Shown here in pieces: positions 1 to 11,625 of a stretch of 64,000 nucleotides of DNA (its first letter is position 1; each line of letters opens with the position of its first letter). A model generated the notes under the pieces. That model did not search any database and was not told the origin of the DNA. It worked only from the letters and a program-made list of their open reading frames with translations. Where the stretch lies: the NCBI RefSeq assembly GCF_022179345.1, contig NZ_BPQR01000042.1, forward strand, positions 1-64,000. The letters run 5' to 3'. The translations under genes were made by a program, and so were the position numbers. Source of the stretch: Methylobacterium jeotgali (GTDB lineage: Bacteria > Pseudomonadota > Alphaproteobacteria > Rhizobiales > Beijerinckiaceae).

Positions 1-73
1 ATCGAACGCACGCGTGCGGGCCAAGCCAGAGGCACCGCACGCGGACCTGGACACGGTACCCGGAGGAAACACC

Positions 74-1285
74 ATGGCGGAATACAAGAGGCCCGGCCGC
101 AACCACCTGTTCGTGCCCGGCCCGACGAACATCCCCGACCGCGTGCAGCGGGCGATGCTCGTGCCGTCCGAGGACCACCGCTCGGTCGACTTCCCCTCTC
201 TGACGAAGCCGCTCTTCGAGGAGACCAAGAAGGTCTTCGGCTCGAAGGAGGGCACCGTCATCCTGTACCCGTCCTCGGGCACGGGCATCTGGGAGTCGGC
301 GCTCAGCAACACGCTGTCGCGCGGCGACAAGGTGCTGACCTCGCGCTTCGGCCAGTTCAGCCACCTCTGGATCGACATGGCCCGCCGCCTCGGCCTCGAC
401 GTGATCGTGCAGGAGGAGGCCTGGGGCACCGGCGCCGACCCGGCCAAGATCGAGGAGGTGCTGCGCGCCGACAAGAACCACGAGATCAAGGCGGTGATGA
501 CGGTCCACAACGAGACCGCCACCGGCGTCACCAGCGACATCGGCGCCGTGCGCAAGGCGCTCGACGCCGCCGGCCACCCGGCGCTGCTCTTCGTCGACGG
601 CATCTCCTCGATCGGCTCGCTGCCCTTCAAGATGGACGAGTGGAAGGTCGACTGCGCCATCGCCGGCTCGCAGAAGGGCTTCATGCTCCCGGCCGGCCTC
701 GGCCTGATCTGCATCAGCCCGAAGGCCCTCAAGATCGCCGAGGGCGGCGCCGGCGGCAGCAACGACCGTCTCGCCCACGTCTACTTCGCCTGGGCCGACC
801 ACCTGAAGCAGAACCCTTCGGGCTACTTCCCCTACACGCCGTCCCTGCCGCTGCTCTACGGCCTGCGCGAGGCGCTCGCCTGCATCAGCGAGGAGGGCCT
901 GGAGAACGTCTACCACCGTCATCACGTGCTCGCCGAGGCGACCCGTCAGGCGGTGGCGGCGTGGGGCCTGAAGACCTGCGCCAAGGATCCGAAGTGGAAC
1001 TCCGACACCGTCACCGCCATCGTGGTGCCGGAGGGCGTCGACGCCGCCAAGATCATCAAGCACGCCTACGAGCGCTACAACCTCGCCCTCGGCGCCGGCC
1101 TCTCGGAGGTCGCGGGCAAGGTGTTCCGCATCGGCCACCTCGGCGACCTCAACGAGCTGTCGCTGCTCGGCGCCATCGCGGGTGCCGAGATGTCGATGCT
1201 CGACAACGGCGTGAAGGTCACGCCCGGCTCCGGCGTCGCCGCCGCCTCGAGCTACCTGCGCGAGAACCCGCTGCGCAAGGCGTGA
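74..1285 (+). CDS. sgaA: Serine-glyoxylate aminotransferase
   Basis: PLP enzyme (class V aminotransferase fold, 403 aa) that converts serine plus glyoxylate to hydroxypyruvate plus glycine, the entry step of the serine cycle for C1 assimilation. The cofactor Asp is in FVDG (Asp175) and the Schiff-base Lys is in GSQKG (Lys201). The ATG at 74 is chosen because a GGAGG ribosome site lies about 7 bases upstream; an in-frame ATG at 14 has none and would add an unlikely Pro/Ala-rich leader. It is the first gene of the hprA-mtdA-fchA-mtkAB-ppc-mclA series on this strand, an order known from Methylobacterium extorquens. Only 73 bases upstream are in the window, so its promoter is probably outside or at the edge. 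Identification rests on family motifs plus this context. Confidence 0.96.
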   Translation: MAEYKRPGRNHLFVPGPTNIPDRVQRAMLVPSEDHRSVDFPSLTKPLFEETKKVFGSKEGTVILYPSSGTGIWESALSNTLSRGDKVLTSRFGQFSHLWIDMARRLGLDVIVQEEAWGTGADPAKIEEVLRADKNHEIKAVMTVHNETATGVTSDIGAVRKALDAAGHPALLFVDGISSIGSLPFKMDEWKVDCAIAGSQKGFMLPAGLGLICISPKALKIAEGGAGGSNDRLAHVYFAWADHLKQNPSGYFPYTPSLPLLYGLREALACISEEGLENVYHRHHVLAEATRQAVAAWGLKTCAKDPKWNSDTVTAIVVPEGVDAAKIIKHAYERYNLALGAGLSEVAGKVFRIGHLGDLNELSLLGAIAGAEMSMLDNGVKVTPGSGVAAASSYLRENPLRKA

Positions 1286-1294
1286 TGGACGATC

Positions 1295-1317
1295 GGGGCC
1301 GGCCTCGCGCCGGCCCC
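1295..1317 (+). terminator. Perfect GC hairpin between sgaA and hprA
   Basis: A 9-bp perfect inverted repeat (GGGGCCGGC at 1295-1303 and GCCGGCCCC at 1309-1317) with a 5-base loop begins 10 bases after the sgaA stop. No T-run follows, so it may act as an mRNA 3'-end stabiliser or a partial attenuator rather than a strong terminator. hprA starts 71 bases downstream and is expected to be co-transcribed. Confidence 0.5.
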
Positions 1318-1388
1318 GCTCTCCCGTGATACGACAAGAACAGGGGCCGTCCGACGCCGGGACAGGCCGAGATCACAGGGCCGGATCC

Positions 1389-2333
1389 ATGACGCAGAAG
1401 ATCGTCTTCCTCGACCGCGAGTCCCTCGACGCGAAGGTGCGGGCGTTCAGCTTCCCCCACGAGTACAAGGAATACGACTCGACCTGGACGCCGGAGGAGA
1501 TCGTCGAGCGCCTGAAGGACGCCGAGATCGCGCTCATCAACAAGGTTCCGATGCGCGCCGAGACCCTGAAGCAGTTGCCCAAGCTGAAGCTGATCGCGGT
1601 GGCCGCCACCGGCACCGACGTGGTCGACAAGGCTGCCGCCAAGGCCCAGGGCATCACCGTCTCCAACATCCGCAACTACGCCTTCAACACTGTGCCCGAG
1701 CATGTGATCGGGCTGATGTTCGCCCTGCGGCGCGCGATCGTGCCCTACGCGAACTCGGTGAAGCGGGGGGATTGGAACAAGTCGACCCAGTTCTGCTACT
1801 TCGACTACCCGATCCGCGACATCGCCGGCTCGACGCTCGGCATCGTCGGCTACGGGGCGCTCGGCAAGTCGATCGGCAAGCGCGCCGAGGCGCTCGGCAT
1901 GAAGGTCATCGCCTACGACGTCTTCCCCCAGGAGGGCCTCGTCGACTTCGACACGATCCTGCGCGAGTCGGACATCATCACGCTGCACGTGCCGCTGACG
2001 CCGGACACCAAGAACCTCATCGGCCGCGACGAGCTCGCGAAGATGAAGAGCCACGCGCTCCTCATCAACACGGCGCGCGGCGGCCTCGTCGACGAGGCGG
2101 CGCTGCTGGAGGCGCTCAAGAACGGCACCATCGGTGGCGCCGGCTTCGACGTGGTCGCCCAGGAGCCCCCGAAGGACGGCAACATCCTCTGCGAGGCGGA
2201 CCTGCCGAACCTTATCGTCACGCCGCACGTCGCCTGGGCTAGCAAGGAGGCGATGCAGATCCTCGCCGACCAGCTCGTCGACAACGTCGAGGCTTTCGTC
2301 GCCGGAAAGCCGCAGAACGTGGTCGAAGCCTGA
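1389..2333 (+). CDS. hprA: Hydroxypyruvate reductase (NADH-dependent)
   Basis: D-isomer-specific 2-hydroxyacid dehydrogenase of 314 aa that reduces hydroxypyruvate to D-glycerate in the serine cycle. Visible features are the dinucleotide-binding GYGALG (residues 154-159) and the usual catalytic triad: Arg in NTARGG (Arg230), Glu in AQEP (Glu259) and His in TPHVAW (His280). The start at 1389 is preferred because the family begins close to MTQKIVFLD; the in-frame codons back to 1326 would add a 21-residue non-conserved leader. The GGAT before the ATG is only a weak ribosome site. It lies 103 bases after sgaA and 65 bases before mtdA. Confidence 0.96.
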   Translation: MTQKIVFLDRESLDAKVRAFSFPHEYKEYDSTWTPEEIVERLKDAEIALINKVPMRAETLKQLPKLKLIAVAATGTDVVDKAAAKAQGITVSNIRNYAFNTVPEHVIGLMFALRRAIVPYANSVKRGDWNKSTQFCYFDYPIRDIAGSTLGIVGYGALGKSIGKRAEALGMKVIAYDVFPQEGLVDFDTILRESDIITLHVPLTPDTKNLIGRDELAKMKSHALLINTARGGLVDEAALLEALKNGTIGGAGFDVVAQEPPKDGNILCEADLPNLIVTPHVAWASKEAMQILADQLVDNVEAFVAGKPQNVVEA

Positions 2334-2398
2334 AGCGCTGCGATCCCCCGATACAGAACAACAACGCCGCGCCCGTCGCGGGTCACAGGGTAGAAACG

Positions 2399-3259
2399 AT
2401 GAAGAAGCTGCTGTTCCTCTTCGACACGGATGCGGTGCCGAGCGTGTTCGACACCGTCGTCGGCTACGACGGCGGCGCGGACCACATCACCGGCTACGGC
2501 AACGTGACGCCGGAGAATGTCGGCGCGCTCGTCGACGGTACGATCTACACCCGCGGCGGCTCCGAGAAGAAGTCGACGGCGATCTTCGTCGGCGGCGGCA
2601 ACCTCGTGGCCGGCGAGGCGGTGCTCGCGGCGGTCCGCAAGCGCTTCTTCGGGCCCTTCCGCGTCTCGACCATGCTCGATTCGAACGGCTCCAACACCAC
2701 CGCCGCGGCGGGCGTGGCGCTGGTCGCCAAGGCCGCGGGCTCGCTGGAGGGCAAGCGCGCCATCGTGCTCGCCGGCACCGGCCCCGTCGGTATGCGCTCG
2801 GCGGCGCTGCTCGCCAAGGAGGGCGCCGAGGTGACGATCGCCGCCCGTCAGCTCGCCCGCGCCCAGGACGCGGCCGATGCCGTCAACAAGCGCTTCAATG
2901 TCGCCGTGAAGGCCGCCGAGACGCCGGATGCCGGCTCCCGCGCCGCCGCCGTGAAGGGCCAGAACGTCGTGTTCTCCGCCGGCGCCATCGGCCTGGAGCT
3001 GCTCTCCGAGGACGCCTGGAAGGACGAGGCGGGCATCGAGTTCCTGGCCGACTACAACGCCCAGCCCCCCATGGGCATCGGCGGCCTCGATGCCATGGAC
3101 AAGGCCAAGGAGCGCCACGGCAAGAGGACCTTCGGCGCACTCGGCATCGGCGGCCTCAAGCTGAAGCTGCACCGAGCCTGCGTCGGCCAGCTCTTCGACA
3201 ACACCGAGCAGGTGCTCGACGCCGAGGAGATCTACGCCCTCGCCAAGAAGATGGCCTGA
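2399..3259 (+). CDS. mtdA: NADP-dependent methylene-H4F/methylene-H4MPT dehydrogenase
   Basis: This 286-residue protein matches MtdA of methylotrophs, which oxidises methylene-tetrahydrofolate (and methylene-tetrahydromethanopterin) with NADP. It links one-carbon supply to the serine cycle. The N-terminal catalytic domain starts MKKLLFLFDTD. A Rossmann segment around residues 120-145 contains VLAGTGPVGMRSAALLAKEG and supplies the NADP site. The ribosome site is weak (GGGTAGAAACG). fchA begins 11 bases after the stop, so the two steps methylene to methenyl to formyl are encoded together. Confidence 0.95.
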   Translation: MKKLLFLFDTDAVPSVFDTVVGYDGGADHITGYGNVTPENVGALVDGTIYTRGGSEKKSTAIFVGGGNLVAGEAVLAAVRKRFFGPFRVSTMLDSNGSNTTAAAGVALVAKAAGSLEGKRAIVLAGTGPVGMRSAALLAKEGAEVTIAARQLARAQDAADAVNKRFNVAVKAAETPDAGSRAAAVKGQNVVFSAGAIGLELLSEDAWKDEAGIEFLADYNAQPPMGIGGLDAMDKAKERHGKRTFGALGIGGLKLKLHRACVGQLFDNTEQVLDAEEIYALAKKMA

Positions 3260-3270
3260 GGGGGAGCGCG

Positions 3271-3897
3271 ATGGCCGCAAACGAGACGATCGCAGCGTTC
3301 CTCGACGGGCTGGCGAGCTCGGCCCCGACGCCGGGAGGCGGCGGCGCCGCCGCCATCTCCGGCGCCATGGGGGCGGCGCTGGTGTCGATGGTCTGCAACC
3401 TCACCATCGGCAAGAAGAAGTACGTCGAGGTCGAGGCCGAGCTGAAGGAGGTTCTGGCCAAGTCCGAGGGCTTGCGCGCCACGCTTACCGGCATGATCGC
3501 CGACGACGTGGAGGCCTTCGACGCGGTGATGGGCGCCTACGGCCTGCCCAAGGACACCGACGCGCAGAAGGCGGAGCGGGCCGAGCGCATCCAGGCGGCG
3601 CTGAAGACCGCCACCGACGTGCCGCTCGCCTGCTGCAAGGTTTGCCGAGAGGTGATCGACCTCGCCGAGATCGCCGCCGAGAAGGGCAACCTCAACGTCG
3701 TCTCGGACGCGGGCGTCGCCGTGCTCTCGGCCTATGCCGGCCTGCGCTCGGCGGCGCTCAACGTCTACGTCAACGCCAAGGGCCTCGACGACCGTGCCTT
3801 CGCGGAGGAGCGGCTGAAGACCCTCGAGGGCCTTCTCGGCGAGGCCGGCGCGCTCAACGAGAAGGTCTACGGCATCGTCAAGGGCAAGGTGTCCTGA
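3271..3897 (+). CDS. fchA: Methenyltetrahydrofolate cyclohydrolase
   Basis: A 208-residue protein of the FTCD-cyclodeaminase/FchA family. It hydrolyses methenyl-H4F to 10-formyl-H4F, next to MtdA in the assimilatory C1 branch. The N-terminal stretch ETIAAFLDGLASSAPTPGGG is the conserved family start, with the Gly-rich PTPGGGGAAA loop, and the rest is helical. The ATG at 3271 has GGGGAGCG immediately upstream and sits 11 bases after mtdA. Much longer in-frame upstream sequence only reads through mtdA in another frame and is not coding. Confidence 0.95.
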   Translation: MAANETIAAFLDGLASSAPTPGGGGAAAISGAMGAALVSMVCNLTIGKKKYVEVEAELKEVLAKSEGLRATLTGMIADDVEAFDAVMGAYGLPKDTDAQKAERAERIQAALKTATDVPLACCKVCREVIDLAEIAAEKGNLNVVSDAGVAVLSAYAGLRSAALNVYVNAKGLDDRAFAEERLKTLEGLLGEAGALNEKVYGIVKGKVS

Positions 3898-3916
3898 CGA
3901 TCGCCCTGATCAAAAG

Positions 3917-3943
3917 CTCTCCGGCGAGGCTCTTTCCGGAGAG
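3917..3943 (+). terminator. Hairpin after fchA
   Basis: CTCTCCGG (3917-3924) and CCGGAGAG (3936-3943) form a perfect 8-bp stem with an 11-base loop, 20 bases after fchA. The following sequence is AT-rich but has no clean U-tract. It could end or attenuate the sgaA-fchA transcript before the mtkA leader. Confidence 0.5.
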
Positions 3944-4087
3944 TGTTATGTATTCAAAAGGAATTGACTGCGTGTTCAAGGGGCGGTTGACGACGAATTA
4001 AAAAAATATGACCGCCGGCGGGCATTTTCGTGAACGAAACTTTGCGGGATAACCCTCGCAAGGCATGGAAACGTCGGGAGGTCTCAG
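3944..4087 (+). promoter_or_regulatory. AT-rich leader/candidate promoter region of mtkA
   Basis: This stretch is markedly AT-richer than its surroundings and contains two TTGAC-type hexamers (3964-3969 and 3987-3992). It also carries an A-tract, GAATTAAAAAAATATGA (3995-4011), that recurs exactly at 24173-24189. No well-spaced -10 box follows either hexamer, so the promoter assignment is an inference from composition and position after a hairpin. The mtkA ribosome site GGGAGGTC lies just before 4088. Confidence 0.35.
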
Positions 4088-5281
<1,194 letters not shown>

Positions 5282-5303
5282 GCGAAGAGAGGGAGATCAC
5301 GCC

Positions 5304-6191
5304 ATGAGCATCCTCATCGACGAGAAGACCCCGATCATCGTCCAGGGCATCACGGGCGACAAGGGCACCTTCCACGCCAAGGAGATGATCGCCTACGGCT
5401 CCAACGTCGTCGGCGGCGTCACGCCGGGCAAGGGCGGCAAGACCCATGTCGGCGTGCCGGTGTTCAACACCGTCAAGGAGGCGGTCGCGGCCACCGGCGC
5501 CACCACCTCGATCACCTTCGTGGCGCCCCCCTTCGCGGCGGACGCGATCATGGAGGCGGCGGATGCGGGCCTCAAGCTGGTCTGCTCGATCACCGACGGC
5601 ATCCCCGCCCAGGACATGATGCGGGTGAAGCGCTACCTGATGCGCTACCCCAAGGACCGGCGGACCATGGTCGTCGGCCCGAACTGCGCAGGCATCATCT
5701 CGCCGGGCAAGTCGATGCTCGGGATCATGCCGGGCCACATCTACCTGAAGGGCAATGTCGGCGTGATCTCACGCTCGGGCACGCTCGGCTACGAGGCGGC
5801 CTCCCAGCTCAAGGCGCTGGGGCTCGGCATCTCGACCTCGGTCGGCATCGGCGGCGACCCGATCAACGGCTCCTCCTTCCTCGACCATCTCGCCCTCTTC
5901 GAGAAGGACCCGGAGACGGAAGCGGTGCTGATGATCGGCGAGATCGGCGGCCCGCAGGAGGCCGAGGCCTCGGCCTGGATCAAGGAGAACTTCTCCAAGC
6001 CCGTCATCGGCTTCGTCGCCGGCCTCACGGCCCCGAAGGGCCGCCGCATGGGGCATGCCGGCGCCATCATCTCCGCGACCGGCGACAGCGCCGCCGAGAA
6101 GGCCGAGATCATGCGCTCCTACGGCCTCGCCGTGGCACCCGATCCCGGCTCCTTCGGCGAGACCGTGGCGAAGGTGCTGAAGGCCGCGTGA
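5304..6191 (+). CDS. mtkB: Malate-CoA ligase (malate thiokinase) alpha subunit
   Basis: CoA-binding and phospho-His subunit (295 aa) of the SucD family, partner of MtkA. The N-terminal CoA-binding Rossmann fold has IIVQGITGDKGTFHAKEM. The active-site His that becomes phosphorylated is in GRRMGHAGAI (His251). A good ribosome site (GAGGGAGATC) precedes the ATG. The spacing to mtkA (22 bases) fits co-translation. It is followed by a 170-bp palindromic element before ppc. Confidence 0.93.
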   Translation: MSILIDEKTPIIVQGITGDKGTFHAKEMIAYGSNVVGGVTPGKGGKTHVGVPVFNTVKEAVAATGATTSITFVAPPFAADAIMEAADAGLKLVCSITDGIPAQDMMRVKRYLMRYPKDRRTMVVGPNCAGIISPGKSMLGIMPGHIYLKGNVGVISRSGTLGYEAASQLKALGLGISTSVGIGGDPINGSSFLDHLALFEKDPETEAVLMIGEIGGPQEAEASAWIKENFSKPVIGFVAGLTAPKGRRMGHAGAIISATGDSAAEKAEIMRSYGLAVAPDPGSFGETVAKVLKAA

Positions 6192-6220
6192 CCGCCCTCG
6201 GAACAGCGCGCGCCGCAGGC

Positions 6221-6390
6221 CCTCCCCCCCTTGCGGGGGAGGGCGGCGGCCGAAGGGCGACGGGAGAGGGGCACCCGGCCTCCGGAAGAGGTGCGACCGG
6301 CGGGACGGGCCCGGCCTTCGACGGCAGCCTCGCTCCCCTCTCCCGATCCCTGCCGACGCAGGGGCCACTCTCCCCCGCAGAGGGGGGAGG
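6221..6390. repeat. Long palindromic intergenic element, copy 1
   Basis: The ends of this 170-base segment are inverted repeats of about 23 bases (6221-6243 against 6368-6390, about 20/23 matching), built on CCTCCCCCC and GCGGGGGAGG. An inner pair, CGGGAGAGGGG and GCTCCCCTCTCCCG, extends the pairing, so the whole unit could fold into one long stem. A second, related copy lies inside the helicase gene at 40807-40937. No open frame or transposase is present, so it looks like a non-autonomous (MITE/REP-like) element. It sits between mtkB and ppc within an otherwise tight operon. Confidence 0.75.
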
Positions 6391-6439
6391 GAATGCACCT
6401 GGTTTCGTCTCGATAGAACATGCGCCACGAGGTGGCCCG

Positions 6440-9202
<2,763 letters not shown>

Positions 9203-9207
9203 ACGAG

Positions 9208-9249
9208 ACGCGGGACGGCATCCGTCACGGATCGGCGCCGTCCCCGCGT
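9208..9249 (+). terminator. Nested hairpin between ppc and mclA
   Basis: ACGCGGGACGGC (9208-9219) pairs with GCCGTCCCCGCGT (9237-9249) apart from one bulged base. Inside it, ATCCGT (9220-9225) and ACGGAT (9227-9232) form a second small stem. There is no strong U-tract, so it may protect the ppc mRNA end or reduce read-through rather than terminate fully. mclA starts at 9333. Confidence 0.45.
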
Positions 9250-9332
9250 TGCAAGCCCACCGACAAGCGCCCTAGCTGCCCGCCTGCGCGGGACAAGGGG
9301 CCCGAGATCCCGTCTCAGAGGAGAGAAACGAC

Positions 9333-10307
9333 ATGAGCTTCACGCTGATCCCCCAGGCCAAGGCGCGCCTGCACCGCTCCGAGCTGGCGGTTCCGGGCTC
9401 GAACCCGACCTTCATGGAGAAGGCCGCGAGCGCCAAGGCCGACGTGATCTTCCTCGACCTCGAGGACGCTGTGGCCCCCGACGACAAGGAGAAGGCCCGC
9501 ACCAACATCATCCAGGCGCTCAACGAGATCGACTGGGGCAACAAGACCATGATGATCCGCATCAACGGTCTCGACACCCACTACATGTACCGCGACGTCG
9601 TCGACATCGTCGAAGCCTGTCCGCGCCTCGACATGATCCTGATCCCCAAGGTCGGCGTGCCGCAGGACGTCTACGCCATCGACGTGCTGGTGACGCAGAT
9701 CGAGCAGGCCAAGAAGCGCGACAAGCAGATCGGCTTCGAGGTGCTGATCGAGACCGCCCTCGGCATGGCCAACGTCGAGGCCATCGCCCAGTCCTCGAAG
9801 CGCCTGGAGGCGATGTCCTTCGGCGTCGCCGACTACGCGGCTTCCGTGCGCGCCCGCTCGACCGTGATCGGCGGCGTCAACCAGGACTTCTCGGTGCTCA
9901 CCGACAAGGACGAGGCCGGCAAGCGCGAGACCCACTGGCAGGACCCGTGGCTGTTCGCCCAGAACCGGATGCTCGTCGCCTGCCGCGCCTACGGCCTGCG
10001 CCCGATCGACGGCCCCTTCGGCGACTTCTCGGACCCGGACGGCTACATCTCGGCGGCCAAGCGCTGCGCGGCGCTCGGCTACGAGGGCAAGTGGGCGATC
10101 CACCCCTCGCAGATCGAGCTCGCCAACGACGTGTTCACCCCCTCCGAGGCCGAGGTGAAGAAGGCCCGCCGCATCCTCGAGGCGATGGAGGAGGCCGCCC
10201 GCGCCGGCAAGGGCGCCGTCTCCCTCGACGGCCGCCTCATCGACATCGCCTCGATCCGCATGGCCGAGGCGCTGATCGAGAAGGCCGACGCCATGACGGG
10301 GAACTGA
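9333..10307 (+). CDS. mclA: L-malyl-CoA/beta-methylmalyl-CoA lyase
   Basis: A 324-residue HpcH/HpaI-aldolase/citrate-lyase family enzyme. It cleaves malyl-CoA to acetyl-CoA and glyoxylate, closing the serine cycle; the family also handles beta-methylmalyl-CoA in the ethylmalonyl-CoA pathway. Metal and CoA-binding elements include VPGSNP near the N-terminus, [13 protein letters not shown] around residue 50, [17 protein letters not shown] and AIHPSQI. GAGGAGAG precedes the ATG. It is last in the series and is followed by a terminator. A shorter relative is encoded at 45532-46416. Confidence 0.96.
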   Translation: MSFTLIPQAKARLHRSELAVPGSNPTFMEKAASAKADVIFLDLEDAVAPDDKEKARTNIIQALNEIDWGNKTMMIRINGLDTHYMYRDVVDIVEACPRLDMILIPKVGVPQDVYAIDVLVTQIEQAKKRDKQIGFEVLIETALGMANVEAIAQSSKRLEAMSFGVADYAASVRARSTVIGGVNQDFSVLTDKDEAGKRETHWQDPWLFAQNRMLVACRAYGLRPIDGPFGDFSDPDGYISAAKRCAALGYEGKWAIHPSQIELANDVFTPSEAEVKKARRILEAMEEAARAGKGAVSLDGRLIDIASIRMAEALIEKADAMTGN

Positions 10308-10368
10308 GGACGGCCCCGCCGCCCTCGCTTCGAGGCCGTCCCGGACCTGCCGGGGCGGCCTTTTCTTT
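10308..10368 (+). terminator. Terminator after mclA
   Basis: Two alternative stems are visible: GGACGGCC (10308-10315) with GGCCGTCC (10334-10341), and GCCGCCC (10319-10325) with GGGCGGC (10353-10359). The second is followed by CTTTTCTTT, a good Rho-independent configuration. It marks the end of the serine-cycle transcription unit. Confidence 0.7.
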
Positions 10369-10458
10369 CACAACGCCGCGCTTGTCAGTCCCGGCGCCCG
10401 GCGCCATCTCGCGTTCGCTACGCGGCCGGTCGGCCGCACAGTCGCAGGAGAAGCATCC

Positions 10459-10893
10459 ATGCACGTCACCATCGAGCAGGCCGACAAGGCCATCGCCGCC
10501 GCCCGCGCCAAGGCCGCCGAGCTCGGCACGCAGATGTGCATCGCGGTCGTCGATTCCGGCGGCAACCTGAAGGCGTTCCACCGCATGGACGGCGCCTGGG
10601 TCGGCTCCATCGACATCGCGCAGAAGAAGGCCAAGACCGCCGTGTTCTTCGGCATGAAGACCGGCGCCATCGGCGCGCTCTCCCAGCCCGGCGGTCCGCT
10701 CTACGGGATCGAGCACTCGAACGAGGGGCTCATCACCTTCCCCGGCGGCATCCCGATCGTCGACGCGGACGGCGAGATGTCCGGCGCCATCGGCGTCAGC
10801 GGCTCGACGGTCGAGGACGACCACGCGGTCGCCGAGGCCGGCGCCAGCGCCATCGGCGCCACCGAGCTGCCGGCCCATCCCTGGCGCACCTGA
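10459..10893 (+). CDS. GlcG/HbpS-like (DUF336) protein
   Basis: A 144-residue protein of the GlcG/HbpS heme-binding-type family. The opening [19 protein letters not shown], then [20 protein letters not shown], the [18 protein letters not shown] segment and the C-terminal GAIGVSGST loop are typical. Family members form small oligomers and some bind heme or stabilise flavoenzymes; the role here is unknown. GGAGAAG lies upstream of the ATG. It follows the mclA terminator, so co-regulation with glyoxylate-producing serine-cycle genes is only suggestive (glcG is named for the glycolate operon). Confidence 0.8.
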   Translation: MHVTIEQADKAIAAARAKAAELGTQMCIAVVDSGGNLKAFHRMDGAWVGSIDIAQKKAKTAVFFGMKTGAIGALSQPGGPLYGIEHSNEGLITFPGGIPIVDADGEMSGAIGVSGSTVEDDHAVAEAGASAIGATELPAHPWRT

Positions 10894-10928
10894 GCGCCTC
10901 TGGCGCTCCCCCGGAAAAGCAGGTGTTA

Positions 10929-10960
10929 AGCATGAGGCCCTATCAGGGCCTCACTGCTTT
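10929..10960 (+). terminator. Terminator-like hairpin after the GlcG-like gene
   Basis: GAGGCCCT (10934-10941), loop ATC, and AGGGCCTC (10945-10952) form a perfect 8-bp stem. It is extended by AGCA (10929-10932) with TGCT (10955-10958) across a small bulge, and followed by TT. It fits the end of the 10459-10893 transcript. Confidence 0.6.
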
Positions 10961-10984
10961 CATGGCCACCAGCGAGGAGCGCCG

Positions 10985-11161
10985 ATGACCCGCGAACAGC
11001 TCGCCGCCGCACTGAGACGCATCGCCGCCGAGCAGGTCGAGGACATCGAGCGGGCCGTGCGCGACGGCCACAAGACCATCGCGCTGAACGAGCTGGCCGA
11101 CCTGACCCGCCAGTTGAAGGGCCTGTCCGCCGCCCTCAAGAAGGCGCCCGCCCGGGCCTGA
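10985..11161 (+). CDS. Small helical protein of unknown function (58 aa)
   Basis: A short open frame with a strong ribosome site (GAGGAG 6-7 bases before the ATG) encodes 58 residues beginning MTREQLAAALRRIAAEQVED. The sequence is charged and alanine-rich without Pro or Gly-rich breaks, so it should be almost entirely alpha-helical, possibly a dimerising coiled coil. There is no signal peptide or membrane segment. It lies downstream of a hairpin and ends 10 bases from the convergent secreted-protein gene. I do not recognise a family; support comes from the ribosome site and composition. Confidence 0.6.
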   Translation: MTREQLAAALRRIAAEQVEDIERAVRDGHKTIALNELADLTRQLKGLSAALKKAPARA

Positions 11162-11170
11162 CTGTGCGCC

Positions 11171-11509
11171 CTACCAGCGCGGCCCGTCCCAGGGCCGGGC
11201 CGGCGGAGGCCCGTCGAAGCCCTCCGGACCGTGCCGGGGCCCGAAGGCCGGGCGCTCGTCGCAGATGCGGACCCGGCGCAGCACCGGCTCGCCGTCCTCG
11301 TCGTAACGCCGGCGCACGAAGGTCCGGCAGCCGCCCTCGCGGGGCCCGAAGCCCTCGCCGGTGAAACGATGCCGATGAGGCGGCGCCTCGTAGCCCGGCA
11401 CCGGGCCGCGGGGCGGGCCGTAGGGCCCGTCGAAATCGGCGGCGAGCGCCGGCGTCGCGGCGAGCGCGAGCCCGGCGAGACCGATGCGGGAGAGGGTTGG
11501 GAACGGCAC
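11171..11509 (-). CDS. Small secreted Pro/Gly/Arg-rich protein
   Basis: 112 residues starting MPFPTLSRIGLAGLALAATPALA-ADF: a clear Sec signal peptide with probable cleavage after ALA. The mature part is rich in Pro, Gly and Arg, with two Cys (in GGCRTF and VRICDE) that could form a disulfide, and ends in PPPARPWDGPRW. Such small periplasmic proteins are common in Methylobacterium and related Rhizobiales; the function is unknown. It lies on the same strand downstream of the oxoamine synthase but after a hairpin, so it is probably an independent unit. Confidence 0.7.
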   Translation of the reverse strand: MPFPTLSRIGLAGLALAATPALAADFDGPYGPPRGPVPGYEAPPHRHRFTGEGFGPREGGCRTFVRRRYDEDGEPVLRRVRICDERPAFGPRHGPEGFDGPPPARPWDGPRW

Positions 11510-11575
11510 GGCGGCGCATCCTTCGCGAGCGGGCCCGCGATGACGGGCCTCATGATCGCAGGATGCGCGCCGGGG

Positions 11576-11616
11576 CCTGAACCGCGCCGCGCCGGCGGCG
11601 ACAGCGGCGGTTCAGG
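11576..11616 (-). terminator. Inverted repeat after the oxoamine synthase gene
   Basis: CCTGAACCGC (11576-11585) and GCGGTTCAGG (11607-11616) are a perfect 10-bp inverted repeat with a 21-base GC-rich loop, 10 bases beyond the stop of the minus-strand gene ending at 11626. No T-run is evident. It probably marks the 3' end of the PKS/oxoamine-synthase transcript. Confidence 0.5.
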
Positions 11617-11625
11617 ATCGAAGGC

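Noticed and set aside
7..18. CGCACGCGTGCG palindrome at the window edge as a QscR-type operator of sgaA
   Set aside because: It is a perfect palindrome, but the regulator's site cannot be confirmed from so little upstream sequence, and such GC palindromes are frequent at this composition.
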